From positions 1 to 5,791 of the forward strand of contig JAKJAE010000197.1 in the NCBI GenBank assembly GCA_022707665.1: DNA of 5,791 bases. The letters run 5' to 3'. Position 1 is the stretch's first letter. Each line of letters starts with the position of its first letter. This document shows, piece after piece, positions 1 to 5,089 of this stretch. Source of the DNA: Chloroflexota bacterium. Its GTDB lineage: Bacteria > Chloroflexota > Anaerolineae > B4-G1 > SLSP01. The position numbers were made by a program, and so were the translations under genes. The notes beneath the pieces were generated by a model, which was given only the letters and a program-made list of their open reading frames with translations, was not told the DNA's origin and did not search any database.

Positions 1-354
1 GGCCTGCCGCACCTGGAGCTGCGCCTGCTCGAGGGCGCTCTGCGCATCGGTCGCATCGAGCCGTGCCAGGACATCGCCGGCGCGGACGACATCGCCCTCC
101 TCGACGAGCACCTCGGTGACGCGCCCGCCGGACTTCGTCGATACGGGCACCTCGCGCAGCGGCGCCAGGCTGCCGCTGCCGTCGACCGTCACGCGCACCG
201 TGCCGCGCTCGGCGGTCGCTACCTCGGTCGCGCCGCCACCATCCACCCCACTCCCGCTGCCCACCCCGTCGGCGCCCCGGACAAGCTGCAGCCCTCCGAA
301 GCCCGCGGCGACCGCGGCGATGACCCCAAGCAAAATCCACCCGCGTCTCTTCAT
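1..354 (-). CDS. HlyD/AcrA-family membrane-fusion (periplasmic adaptor) protein, N-terminal part
   Basis: Partial gene: the first 118 codons are present and the rest lies beyond the left edge. Such proteins link an inner-membrane ABC or RND exporter to the outside. The start is a short basic segment (MKRRGW) followed by one hydrophobic segment at residues 6-20, fitting an uncleaved anchor or signal sequence, then a Gly/Ser-rich linker (about 27-42). Residues 50-75 (ERGTVRVTVDGSGSLAPLRE) are the usual first beta-strand region. Residues 77-100 (GGRVTEVLVEEGDVVRAGD) form the biotinyl-lipoyl half-motif. From about 101 (DATDAQSALEQAQLQV) the first coiled-coil helix begins. The ATG at 354 is chosen because GGAGG (361-365) lies 6 bases upstream. 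The exporter partner would be expected downstream, outside the window. The family is clear; substrate and exporter type are unknown. Confidence 0.88.
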   Translation of the reverse strand, partial: MKRRGWILLGVIAAVAAGFGGLQLVRGADGVGSGSGVDGGGATEVATAERGTVRVTVDGSGSLAPLREVPVSTKSGGRVTEVLVEEGDVVRAGDVLARLDATDAQSALEQAQLQVRQA

Positions 355-384
355 CTCTTGCCTCCGTAACCATTCACAGGGCAG

Positions 385-393
385 AGTATAGCA
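385..393 (-). promoter_or_regulatory. Extended -10 promoter of the HlyD-like gene
   Basis: On the minus strand the sequence reads TGCTATACT, a TGn-extended -10 box with TATACT at 390-385. No good -35 box is found 16-18 bases upstream (ACAATT at the ideal spacing), which suits an extended -10 promoter. The predicted start near 378 gives a leader of about 24 bases containing the GGAGG ribosome-binding site. The 12-mer GCTATACTCTGC recurs exactly in the promoter of the toxin-antitoxin operon. Confidence 0.55.
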
Positions 394-470
394 GGTGATT
401 GTGGAGAAATTGTGGAGCTCGGGGACACTCTCGGACCGCTGGAGCTTGCATCCCGGCGCCCCAGGCACGG

Positions 471-540
471 GCAGAGCGGGCGAGACGCCCATGGGCACCC
501 ACAAGGGGTGCCCCTACTCTCGGAGTCTTGCCCGCTCTGC
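471..540. repeat. Nested palindromic element (REP/MITE-like)
   Basis: The outer arms are 471-486 and 525-540, pairing at 15 of 16 positions (GCAGAGCGGGCGAGAC against the reverse complement of GTCTTGCCCGCTCTGC). Inside them is a perfect 8-bp hairpin, GGGCACCC (493-500) and GGGTGCCC (506-513), with a 5-base loop ACAAG. The whole 70-bp unit can fold as one long stem-loop. The inner sequence resembles the widespread GTAGGGGCRMCCC...GGGTGCCC-type intergenic palindromes seen in many environmental genomes. It could be a non-autonomous mobile repeat or a transcription-end structure; the sequence does not decide. Confidence 0.65.
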
Positions 541-543
541 TCT

Positions 544-571
544 GGTCGGCCCCGTGCGGGGGCCCGGGACC
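544..571. repeat. GC-rich bulged hairpin
   Basis: GGTCGGCCCC (544-553) pairs with GGGGCC (559-564) plus GACC (568-571), leaving a 5-base loop and a 3-base bulge (565-567), for 10 base pairs in total. It starts 4 bases after the end of the neighbouring palindrome, so the two may be parts of one element. No T-run follows on either strand, so it is not a classical intrinsic terminator. Confidence 0.45.
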
Positions 572-616
572 GGAGGGCGACAAGCCCTGCCCCTACAAGA
601 ACGGTTCGGACCGTGC

Positions 617-700
617 CGCTCAGAAGCGGGCGCTCAGAAGCGGGCGCTCAGAAGCGGGCGCTCAGAAGCAGGCGCTCAGAAGCGGGCGCTCGGAAGCGGA
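617..700. repeat. Tandem array of six 14-bp repeats
   Basis: The unit CGCTCAGAAGCGGG is repeated head to tail at 617, 631, 645, 659, 673 and 687. Copies 1, 2, 3 and 5 are identical. Copy 4 has one change (GCAGG) and copy 6 has two (CGGAAGCGGA). A decayed seventh copy may follow from 701. There are no spacers, so this is a minisatellite, not a CRISPR array. As 14 is not a multiple of 3, the array stays open in all three plus frames and produces artefactual open frames. Confidence 0.92.
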
Positions 701-793
701 CGTCTCTCGGAGCGCGGGCAAGCCGTTCCGACGGCCCTCGCCCGCTCGGGCACATCCTGCGCGTCGCGGCAGTTCCGAAGGGCCGATTACACT

Positions 794-1222
794 CTAGCTC
801 CGACGATGAGGGTCGAGCGTCGCGCCCGCATCCGGGTAGAGATAGCCGTCAATCTCTCTGAGCACCTGGCTCAGATCCGGGGCTGACGCTGGCAGCACCT
901 GATTCCGCTCGTGCCTGTGATCGGGGAAGCCCTCAAGATCGGGAAAGTGCGGGGCATTGTCGTGGCGGAAGATCAGCGTCCCATCTGCCGCCTGGTAATG
1001 ATAACTATAGCGGGCTTTCACGATTGCGTAGGCCTGAACGACCAACGCCTCGGTGACCTGGAGCAGCGATCCATCCCAGAAGCGCAGCCTGATGGTCAGC
1101 TCGCTCGTGCGACCTGCCGTCAGGGACTGATCCAGGAGCTCGAACGCCTCGACCGTGGTGTCTCGGCGCGAGTGGATGGTTGCATAGATGCGATCGAGAT
1201 ACCGGCTGAGGTTCGGGTTCAT
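794..1222 (-). CDS. DUF6516/TumE-like putative toxin of a toxin-antitoxin pair
   Basis: A 142-residue soluble protein with no signal or membrane segment. The C-terminal half carries the block I recognise from the DUF6516 (toxin TumE-like) family: ARYSYHYQAADG (70-81), then LIFRHDNAPHFPDL (83-96) and the FPDHRH motif (99-104). Predicted beta-strands (ELTIRLRF, LQVTEALVV) precede it. Family members are small, usually 100-150 residues, and sit next to a small partner gene, as here. The biochemical activity is not known to me; the conserved Y-H-Y, R-x-D-N and H-x-H residues suggest a catalytic or binding site by inference. The ATG at 1222 overlaps the stop of the upstream gene by four bases (ATGA), and no strong ribosome-binding site precedes it, so translation is probably coupled to the antitoxin-like gene. 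Family call fairly sure, toxin role inferred. Confidence 0.75.
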   Translation of the reverse strand: MNPNLSRYLDRIYATIHSRRDTTVEAFELLDQSLTAGRTSELTIRLRFWDGSLLQVTEALVVQAYAIVKARYSYHYQAADGTLIFRHDNAPHFPDLEGFPDHRHERNQVLPASAPDLSQVLREIDGYLYPDAGATLDPHRRS

Positions 1223-1533
1223 GCCGGAAGCGGCAGGGCGTATCTTTCAAGCAACGCGAACGTGTCGTCCAGGTCCGCCTTCATCTCCCGGTAGACCTCG
1301 ACCTTGGTCGCCCAACGCATCAGCTCCATGTCGTCGCCCATCTCACCCCGTTGGTAGCGCTCGTAGAACTCGGCTGAGCTGAGCCCGTGTTTCTGTTCGA
1401 GCAGGGCAAGGTCCCGGACGAGCTCCACGAAGTCATCAATGGGCGCACGCTGACGCCAGGCATCCTGTATGCGCTGCCTGAACTCACTTGCGGTCTCGGG
1501 CCACGTCTCTGTTGATAGCCTTATCGTGGGCAT
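1219..1533 (-). CDS. Small antitoxin-like partner of the DUF6516-type protein
   Basis: A 104-residue acidic, mostly helical protein, first gene of the two-gene operon. Residues 33-77 (DDFVELVRDLALLEQKHG, then LSSAEFYERYQRGEMGDD, then MELMRWA) follow a pattern I associate with small proteins encoded beside DUF6516 and other toxin genes. In these, a helix is followed by a G-[LM]-S-x-x-x-F-Y-x-R-[YF]-x-x-G-E-[ML]-G-D segment. No recognisable helix-turn-helix was found, so DNA binding is not evident. I place the start at the ATG at 1533 because GGGAGGT (1537-1543) lies just upstream. A GTG at 1563 in the same frame would add ten residues but has no ribosome-binding site. The order antitoxin first, toxin second, with ATGA overlap, is typical of type II toxin-antitoxin operons. 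The neutralising role is inferred. Confidence 0.72.
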   Translation of the reverse strand: MPTIRLSTETWPETASEFRQRIQDAWRQRAPIDDFVELVRDLALLEQKHGLSSAEFYERYQRGEMGDDMELMRWATKVEVYREMKADLDDTFALLERYALPLPA

Positions 1534-1589
1534 CTGACCTCCCGTCCCATTCGTCCACCACACCCGGGCGCGTCCGGGCGACTACGCAG

Positions 1590-1617
1590 AGTATAGCGGA
1601 TCGCCGGGCGGCGGCAA
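1590..1617 (-). promoter_or_regulatory. Promoter of the toxin-antitoxin operon
   Basis: On the minus strand TTGCCG (1617-1612) is followed after 16 bases by TATACT (1595-1590). The predicted start near 1583 gives a leader of about 50 bases to the ATG at 1533. The -10 box sits in the 12-mer GCTATACTCTGC (1597-1586), identical to that in front of the HlyD-like gene. No clear operator palindrome overlaps the promoter. Confidence 0.5.
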
Positions 1618-1655
1618 GACCGGCGCCGCCGCCAGGTCGGCCTCGATGACGAGGG

Positions 1656-1787
1656 TCAGCCGTCCTCCCGCCACAGACGCTCGAACCGTTCTTAACCTTC
1701 GGCCCGGACCTCGGCCAGGGGGTCGTCCGGATAGGGGCCGTGCGCCTCGCGCGGCAGCGCCACCTGGTCGCGCCCAGGCCAGGGTGG
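1656..1787 (-). pseudogene. Possible decayed coding sequence, family unknown
   Basis: Directly after the stop codon of the ABC ATPase fragment, the same minus-strand frame continues with protein-like sequence: PPWPGRDQVALPREAHGPYP, then DDPLAEVRAEG, a TAA stop at 1694-1692, then ERFERLWREDG and TGA at 1658. Shifting frame near there, coding-like sequence continues as GRLTLVIEADLAAAPVL to about 1586. This suggests either a C-terminal extension of the ABC gene lost to nonsense changes, or the tail of another gene. I do not recognise the family. GC-rich DNA can look protein-like by chance, so confidence is low. Confidence 0.3.
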
Positions 1788-2228
1788 CTACGCGCCCACC
1801 CGCCATCCCAGGTCCTCGAGCTGCTTGAAGACGGCGTACCACCCCTCCTGGCCCGCCAGCGCCCCGGGGTCGCCCGACTGCACGATCTGGCCGTGGGCCA
1901 TGATGCTCACCTCGTCGGCGTCCAACACGCCCGAGAGCCGGTGACTGATGGTCAGGATGGTGCGGTTCTCGCCGGCGACACGGAAGGCCTCGAAGATAGC
2001 GCGCTCCGTGATCGCATCGAGCCCGGACGTGGGCTCGTCGAGCAGCAGCAAGGGCGGATCGGTGACAATCGCGCGCGCCAGCGCCAGCAACTGCATCTCG
2101 CCGTGCGACAGCTTGGCGCCGCCTTCGCCCAGCGGCGTCTGGTACCCGCCAGGCAGCGCCTCGATCACGGCGTGGATGCCCACAGCGCGGGCCGCGCCCA
2201 CCACGGCCTCCATGGGGTGGGCGTCACT
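1788..2228 (-). pseudogene. ABC exporter ATPase, C-terminal fragment
   Basis: This is the second half of an ABC-exporter nucleotide-binding domain. From the in-frame ATG at 2213 (141 codons) the order is: helical region with GIHAVIEALPGGYQTPLGE (12-30); signature loop LSHGE (35-39) in place of canonical LSGGQ; Walker B LLLLDE (55-60); D-loop SGLD (63-66); H-loop histidine in TISHRL (His91); and the usual end GWYAVFKQLEDLGW. Homology extends upstream of that ATG by about five codons (SDAHP) and then stops, 25 bases before the double-palindrome element. Walker A, the Q-loop and the transmembrane domain are all absent, so it cannot bind and hydrolyse ATP alone. No ribosome-binding site precedes the ATG, which is just the family's internal methionine. 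It is best read as a truncated gene; rearrangement or insertion at the repeat is the likely cause. Confidence 0.82.
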
Positions 2229-2252
2229 TTTCCGCAGGACTGTGCGCTCGCA

Positions 2253-2355
2253 CGGCTGCCGTAGGGCGAAGTTGTACTTCGCCCATCCGGGCGGCGCCTA
2301 TTCCGAGTGGCGCCGACGCTCGGCTGCCGCGGGCGAACTCCAAGTTCGCCCTACG
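2253..2355. repeat. Double-palindrome intergenic element (MITE-like)
   Basis: The left hairpin is GGGCGAAGT (2264-2272), loop TGT, ACTTCGCCC (2276-2284). The right hairpin is GGGCGAACT (2331-2339), loop CCA, AGTTCGCCC (2343-2351). Both have 9-bp stems with 3-base loops. The flanking CGTA (2260-2263) and TACG (2352-2355) make the two ends a 25-bp inverted repeat matching at 22 positions. Between them is a third hairpin, CGGCGCC (2292-2298) and GGCGCCG (2309-2315). CGGCTGCCG precedes both outer hairpins (2253 and 2321), so they are also direct repeats. I recall the CGTAGGGCGAA...TTCGCCC type as common between genes in Chloroflexota. No transposase gene lies inside it. Confidence 0.8.
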
Positions 2356-2436
2356 CAAGGAGCGCCTGCCCAAGTCCGGCCGTGTTTGCCACTAATGATG
2401 CAGAAATCTGACGGACACCCCCGGCAACCCGTCGAT

Positions 2437-2465
2437 TTGAAATTGCCCCGGTTCTGTGTTAAGCT
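2437..2465 (+). promoter_or_regulatory. Candidate promoter upstream of the methyltransferase
   Basis: TTGAAA (2437-2442) is followed after 17 bases by TAAGCT (2460-2465), preceded by TGT as in an extended -10 box. The -35 box matches consensus at 5 of 6 positions and the -10 at only 3 of 6. TAGATT (2465-2470) is an alternative but spaced too far. The local drop in GC supports a regulatory role. It may serve the methyltransferase gene 190 bases downstream, or be left over from a lost gene. Confidence 0.33.
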
Positions 2466-2488
2466 AGATTTATCAAGGTCAAACGTGC

Positions 2489-2551
2489 ATGCTGATCCGT
2501 CGCCTGCGCCGGTCGCGCAACGCGCCTGACCGAGATCCCACCTTAGCTTAA
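2489..2551 (+). CDS. Possible 20-residue ORF or 5' remnant of a lost gene
   Basis: ATG at 2489 opens MLIRRLRRSRNAPDRDPTLA and stops at TAA 2549-2551. It follows the candidate promoter by about 20 bases, with AAGG (2475-2478) ten bases before the ATG, which is a long spacing. The Arg-rich start resembles the beginning of a larger protein, but the frame closes at once. No family is recognised. The rest of the gap (2356-2436 and 2552-2653) shows no gene; it holds only two GAGCTC sites 11 bases apart near 2590-2612. Confidence 0.2.
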   Translation: MLIRRLRRSRNAPDRDPTLA

Positions 2552-2653
2552 GTCTGGGAATAATGATGGAGGCCGCGGTCCCAAGGGAGAGCTCGTTGAT
2601 CCCCTGAGCTCGCGCAGAATTCGGGTGCCAGATCTGGATGAAAGGTAACGCCC

Positions 2654-3319
2654 GTGTACGATCGCTCGATGTCCAAAGTGGAGGTGGCCGGCCTGGAAGC
2701 GCGCCACTACGACCTGATGATGAACCTCATCACCCTAGGCACTTATCCTTTCTTCATCCGCCGCGTCGTGCGCGATATGAACATCCGACCGGACGACGCT
2801 ATCCTGGACCTGGGAGCCGGCACAGGGCGGAATGCGGCCCTGATGGCACGCTTCCTGACCGGTCCAGGGCGGATTGTAGGACTGGACGTGGGCCAGGAGA
2901 TGCTGACCCAGGCCGAGGCGCGCTTCCGCGACCGGCCCAACGTAACCTTCGACAAGCGACGGATTGACGAGCCGTTGCCCTATCGGGACGAGTTCGACAA
3001 AGTGTTCATCTCTTTTGTTCTGCACGGCTTTGTACAGGAGGACCGGCTGCGCATCATCGCCAACACCCACCAGGCGCTGAAGGCGGGCGGTGAGTTCTTA
3101 ATCCTGGACTATGCCCACTTTGAGCCAGAAGCAGCGATCTGGCCGGTGCGCTGGGCCTTCCAGCATGCCGAGTGCCCTCTGGCTTCTGATTTTGCCCGGC
3201 GGGACTGGCCAGCAATCCTGGGCGAACAGGGCTTTAGCGATTTCCGCAGCCGGCACTACTACCGGGGCTTTGTGCGCCTGCTAGTAGCACGCAAAGAAAC
3301 TGGCCCATCGGCCCCTTGA
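2654..3319 (+). CDS. Class I SAM-dependent methyltransferase (UbiE/COQ5-like)
   Basis: A 221-residue cytosolic enzyme expected to transfer a methyl group from S-adenosylmethionine to an unidentified small molecule. The Rossmann-type methyltransferase domain covers about 45-155: motif I LDLGAGTGRNAALMA (51-65), the acidic residue after strand 2 in IVGLDVG (Asp78), motif II around DKVFISFVLHGF (115-126), and motif III LKAGGEFLILDY (142-153). The N-terminal helix VAGLEARHYDLMMNLITLGT (11-30) is typical of a UbiE-like subgroup in which a helix caps the active site. The start is taken as GTG 2654, since AAAGG (2641-2645) lies eight bases before it; the ATG at 2669 has no ribosome-binding site. It is followed after 56 bases by the Nitro_FeMo-Co-domain gene on the same strand, with no terminator seen, so the two may be cotranscribed. 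The substrate is not predictable. Confidence 0.88.
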   Translation: MYDRSMSKVEVAGLEARHYDLMMNLITLGTYPFFIRRVVRDMNIRPDDAILDLGAGTGRNAALMARFLTGPGRIVGLDVGQEMLTQAEARFRDRPNVTFDKRRIDEPLPYRDEFDKVFISFVLHGFVQEDRLRIIANTHQALKAGGEFLILDYAHFEPEAAIWPVRWAFQHAECPLASDFARRDWPAILGEQGFSDFRSRHYYRGFVRLLVARKETGPSAP

Positions 3320-3375
3320 GCGTGCATTCCCAGCTGAGAACATCCTACTGTGCAGAGAGAGGAACGGGATAACAG

Positions 3376-3705
3376 ATGAACGAGCGAGACATCATCGCTG
3401 TGGGGGTCGACGACCAGGGACAGGTGTGGCAGGCGCACTTTGGCATGGCGCCGTGGTACTACCTGTTTGACGGACAGGGAGAGTTGATCGAGCGGCGGGC
3501 CAATCCTTACGCCCGGGATCACCACCACGACGACCCTGTGGCTATCGTGGCCTTGCTGCCGGAATGCACCACCTTTATCGCCCGTCGGATGGGCGAGCGG
3601 AGCCGCCATCAGCTGGCCACATCCCTTCGGATTGAGCCAGCGCTGACCACGGCGACCGATCCCTACCAGGCAGTGCAGGCTTACCTCGACGGACACAAAG
3701 GCTGA
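3376..3705 (+). CDS. NifX/NifB-type Nitro_FeMo-Co domain protein
   Basis: A 109-residue single-domain protein of the dinitrogenase iron-molybdenum cofactor family (NifX, NafY, NifB C-terminal part, MTH1175-like). Visible hallmarks are the opening strand IIAVGVDDQGQV (6-17), the HFGMAPWYYLFD segment (21-32, usual form HFGxAxxF), NPYARDHHHDD (43-53), the helix TTFIARRMGERSR (65-77), and a C-terminal helix DPYQAVQAYLDG. The HHHDD cluster corresponds to the His/Gly-rich loop thought to bind metal or cluster. Such stand-alone proteins occur widely outside nitrogen fixation; with no nif genes here, nitrogenase work is not implied, and a metal- or cluster-carrying role is inference. The start ATG has only a distant AGAGAGAGG (3354-3362), 13 bases away, or a poor GGGAT five bases away. 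Likely cotranscribed with the methyltransferase. Confidence 0.83.
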   Translation: MNERDIIAVGVDDQGQVWQAHFGMAPWYYLFDGQGELIERRANPYARDHHHDDPVAIVALLPECTTFIARRMGERSRHQLATSLRIEPALTTATDPYQAVQAYLDGHKG

Positions 3706-3707
3706 GC

Positions 3708-4037
3708 ATGGTAGAGCCTGAGACCACCGAAGCCCAGCCCCGGCCAGCACGGCAGGGGTGATCCCCCGACGCGCGCGGCCGGAGCGTGGTGAGTGTGGAT
3801 GCGAATACCACGAACCGGCGGATCCTCACCCTGCAGACGCAGGGTTGGGGCATGTAGCCGCGCGCTGCCGGTTCGCCGGCGGAGGTGCTGCAATGGGTGC
3901 GCCGGGGAGATCGGTTTGAACCGGCCGTGCTCGACCGACGCATGCGCGAGATGGACAGGTTCGAGGTACCGGCACCCCTCAAGAACGATCCCGCCCGTCG
4001 CGATCTTGCAGCATCGACGGAAGGAGAGAGACCATGA
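3708..4037 (+). pseudogene. Receiver (REC) domain fossil, probably from a hybrid histidine kinase
   Basis: One plus-strand frame, from ATG 3708 to TGA 4035-4037, is broken by TGA at 3759-3761 and TAG at 3855-3857. Read through the stops, it gives RSVVSVDANTTNRRIL, then TLQTQGWGM, stop, PRAAGSPAEVLQWVRRG, DRFEPAVLDRRMREMD. This matches the receiver pattern VDDNxTNRRIL...WGM...A.VLDxxMPxMDG known from hybrid kinases. The phosphoacceptor is the Asp codon at 3933-3935. The second acidic residue of the VDD pocket has become Ala, and the MPxMDG loop has become MREMDR. Similarity fades after about 3975, before the conserved Thr/Ser and Lys. The first 17 codons (3708-3758) may be unrelated. It ends overlapping the start of the TspO-like gene. 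No kinase portion is present, so this is a decayed fragment. Confidence 0.72.
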
Positions 4038-4798
4038 AGGATACCGTTCGTCAAGTCGTCAACGTCCTGGCTACCCTGCTGGTTCTCACAGTCAACGCAC
4101 TGGCCAACGCCGTGCCCTTCAACGGGTTGACCACGGGCGACGTCTCTGGCCAGTTTGAGAGATTCTTCGTGCCGGCGGGTTACACGTTTGCCATTTGGGG
4201 TCTGATCTATATGGCCGTCGTCGGCTTTACGGTTTATCAGGCACTGCCCTCGCAGCGACAGAACCCTCACCTGCGACGCATCGGCTACCTCTATGCCCTG
4301 ACCTGTGTGGCCAACGGTGCCTGGTTGTTTTTGTGGCACTACGAGCAGTTCCTATGGTCGCAGGTGGCCATGTTCGCCCTGCTTCTCTTGCTCATCGCCA
4401 CCTACTTACGGTTGCGCATTGGCCTCATCAGAGTTCCTCGGGCCGACACCTGGTTCCTCCATGTGCCGTTCAGCATCTACCTGGGCTGGATCACCGTGGC
4501 CACCATTGCCAATGTGACGGTGGGACTCGCATTCGTCAAGTGGAACGGCTGGGGGCTGGCCCCAGAGTGGTGGGCTATCATCATGCTTGTCGTCGGCGGT
4601 CTAGTAGCCTCGTCCGTCAGTCTGACCCGGAGCGACGTTGCCTACGTGCTGGTCATCGTCTGGGCCTTTGCAGGCATCGTCGTCAGGCAGCTCGACACGC
4701 TCTCTGTGGCCATCACGGCCGGCGGGGTCGCTCTCATCGTGCTGCTCACGCTGCTCATCGGCGAGCCGCTGCGCATGGATCGGCTGCAGAAGCGCTAG
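4034..4798 (+). CDS. TspO/MBR-like multi-pass membrane protein
   Basis: A 254-residue inner-membrane protein of the type annotated as TspO/MBR-related or tryptophan-rich. About eight hydrophobic segments are visible, at residues 8-27, 48-70, 83-101, 107-126, 144-167, 177-197, 202-219 and 224-243. Conserved-looking blocks are NALANAVPFNG (21-31), FVPAGYTFAIWGLIYM (45-60), WLFLWHYEQF (97-106) and PFSIYLGWITVATIANVT (145-162). Classical TspO has about 160 residues and five helices, so this is the longer relative. TspO proteins bind porphyrins and other ligands; ligand and role here are unknown. The start is firm: AAGGAG (4021-4026) lies seven bases before ATG 4034. The gene is separated from the FeMo-Co-domain gene by the receiver fossil, so cotranscription with it is uncertain. 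No clear terminator was found after the stop. Confidence 0.85.
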   Translation: MKDTVRQVVNVLATLLVLTVNALANAVPFNGLTTGDVSGQFERFFVPAGYTFAIWGLIYMAVVGFTVYQALPSQRQNPHLRRIGYLYALTCVANGAWLFLWHYEQFLWSQVAMFALLLLLIATYLRLRIGLIRVPRADTWFLHVPFSIYLGWITVATIANVTVGLAFVKWNGWGLAPEWWAIIMLVVGGLVASSVSLTRSDVAYVLVIVWAFAGIVVRQLDTLSVAITAGGVALIVLLTLLIGEPLRMDRLQKR

Positions 4799-5089
4799 GC
4801 GCGGCATCTCGATGGCGGTATCCGTGACCGTTGGTGAGCTGACGGACGGCGCGAGATCCAGACAGGGGGTGAAATAACCTTGCCGAGATGGCGGCTCGGT
4901 GTAGATCTTGCTGCTGTCAGCAGCTGTTCCCTGGATCGTCAGATGAATGGCCATGCCCAAGGCCCCGCTGCCCGAACTCGCCAATTGGCGCATGCCACGG
5001 CAACCGAGACTGTCCCATATGTGGTGGGAAGCAGAGACAAAGAGCAAGCCTTCTGCCAAGATGGAGTTGACGAGAAACCATCGCGGGTT
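4799..5089. other. Region between TspO-like gene and transposase remnant; possible transposase N-terminal debris
   Basis: No convincing gene. In one plus frame, about 4957-5067, there is a cysteine-rich stretch reading CPRPRCPNSPIGACHG then NRDCPICGGKQ. It could be the zinc-binding N-terminus of the transposase that follows in another frame, but this is weak. Short complementary words (ATCTCG 4806-4811, CGAGAT 4852-4857) do not make a convincing terminator. Confidence 0.3.

Larger units (their letters stand above)
394..793. other. Repeat-rich intergenic region without a supported gene
   Basis: The 400 bases between the end of the toxin-like gene and the HlyD promoter contain a nested palindrome (471-540), a GC-rich hairpin (544-571) and a 14-bp tandem array (617-700). 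The word CTCTCGGA occurs three times (427-434, 517-524, 704-711). Several long open frames cross the region on the plus strand. They have no ribosome-binding site, and their protein is mostly the 14-bp repeat translated in rotating frames. I see no protein-like segment here. Confidence 0.6.

Noticed and set aside
617..700. CRISPR-like repeats
   Set aside because: The 14-bp units are directly adjacent with no spacers and no cas genes nearby.
395..886. Three overlapping plus-strand open frames of 130-163 codons
   Set aside because: They run antisense to the toxin 3' end or through hairpins and the 14-bp array. Their translations are the repeat in rotating frames, and no ribosome-binding site is present.
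2260..2355. tRNA or riboswitch
   Set aside because: Stems are perfect 9-bp hairpins with 3-base loops, lacking the T-loop and anticodon-arm layout of a tRNA, and no downstream gene is positioned for control by a riboswitch.
1740..2529. Plus-strand open frames of 174 and 193 codons
   Set aside because: They are antisense to the clear ABC ATPase motifs and extend across the palindromic element; no family features.
2559..2564. AATAAT as a -10 box for the methyltransferase
   Set aside because: It matches the -10 consensus at 5 of 6 positions, but no acceptable -35 box lies 16-18 bases upstream (ATCCCA region).
3575..4339. Minus-strand open frame of 254 codons
   Set aside because: It is antisense to the FeMo-Co-domain gene end, the receiver fossil and the TspO-like start, all of which have recognisable motifs; its translation is low-complexity and unrecognisable.
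4799..4880. Intrinsic terminator after the TspO-like gene
   Set aside because: Only 4-6 bp complementary words, far apart, and no T-run.
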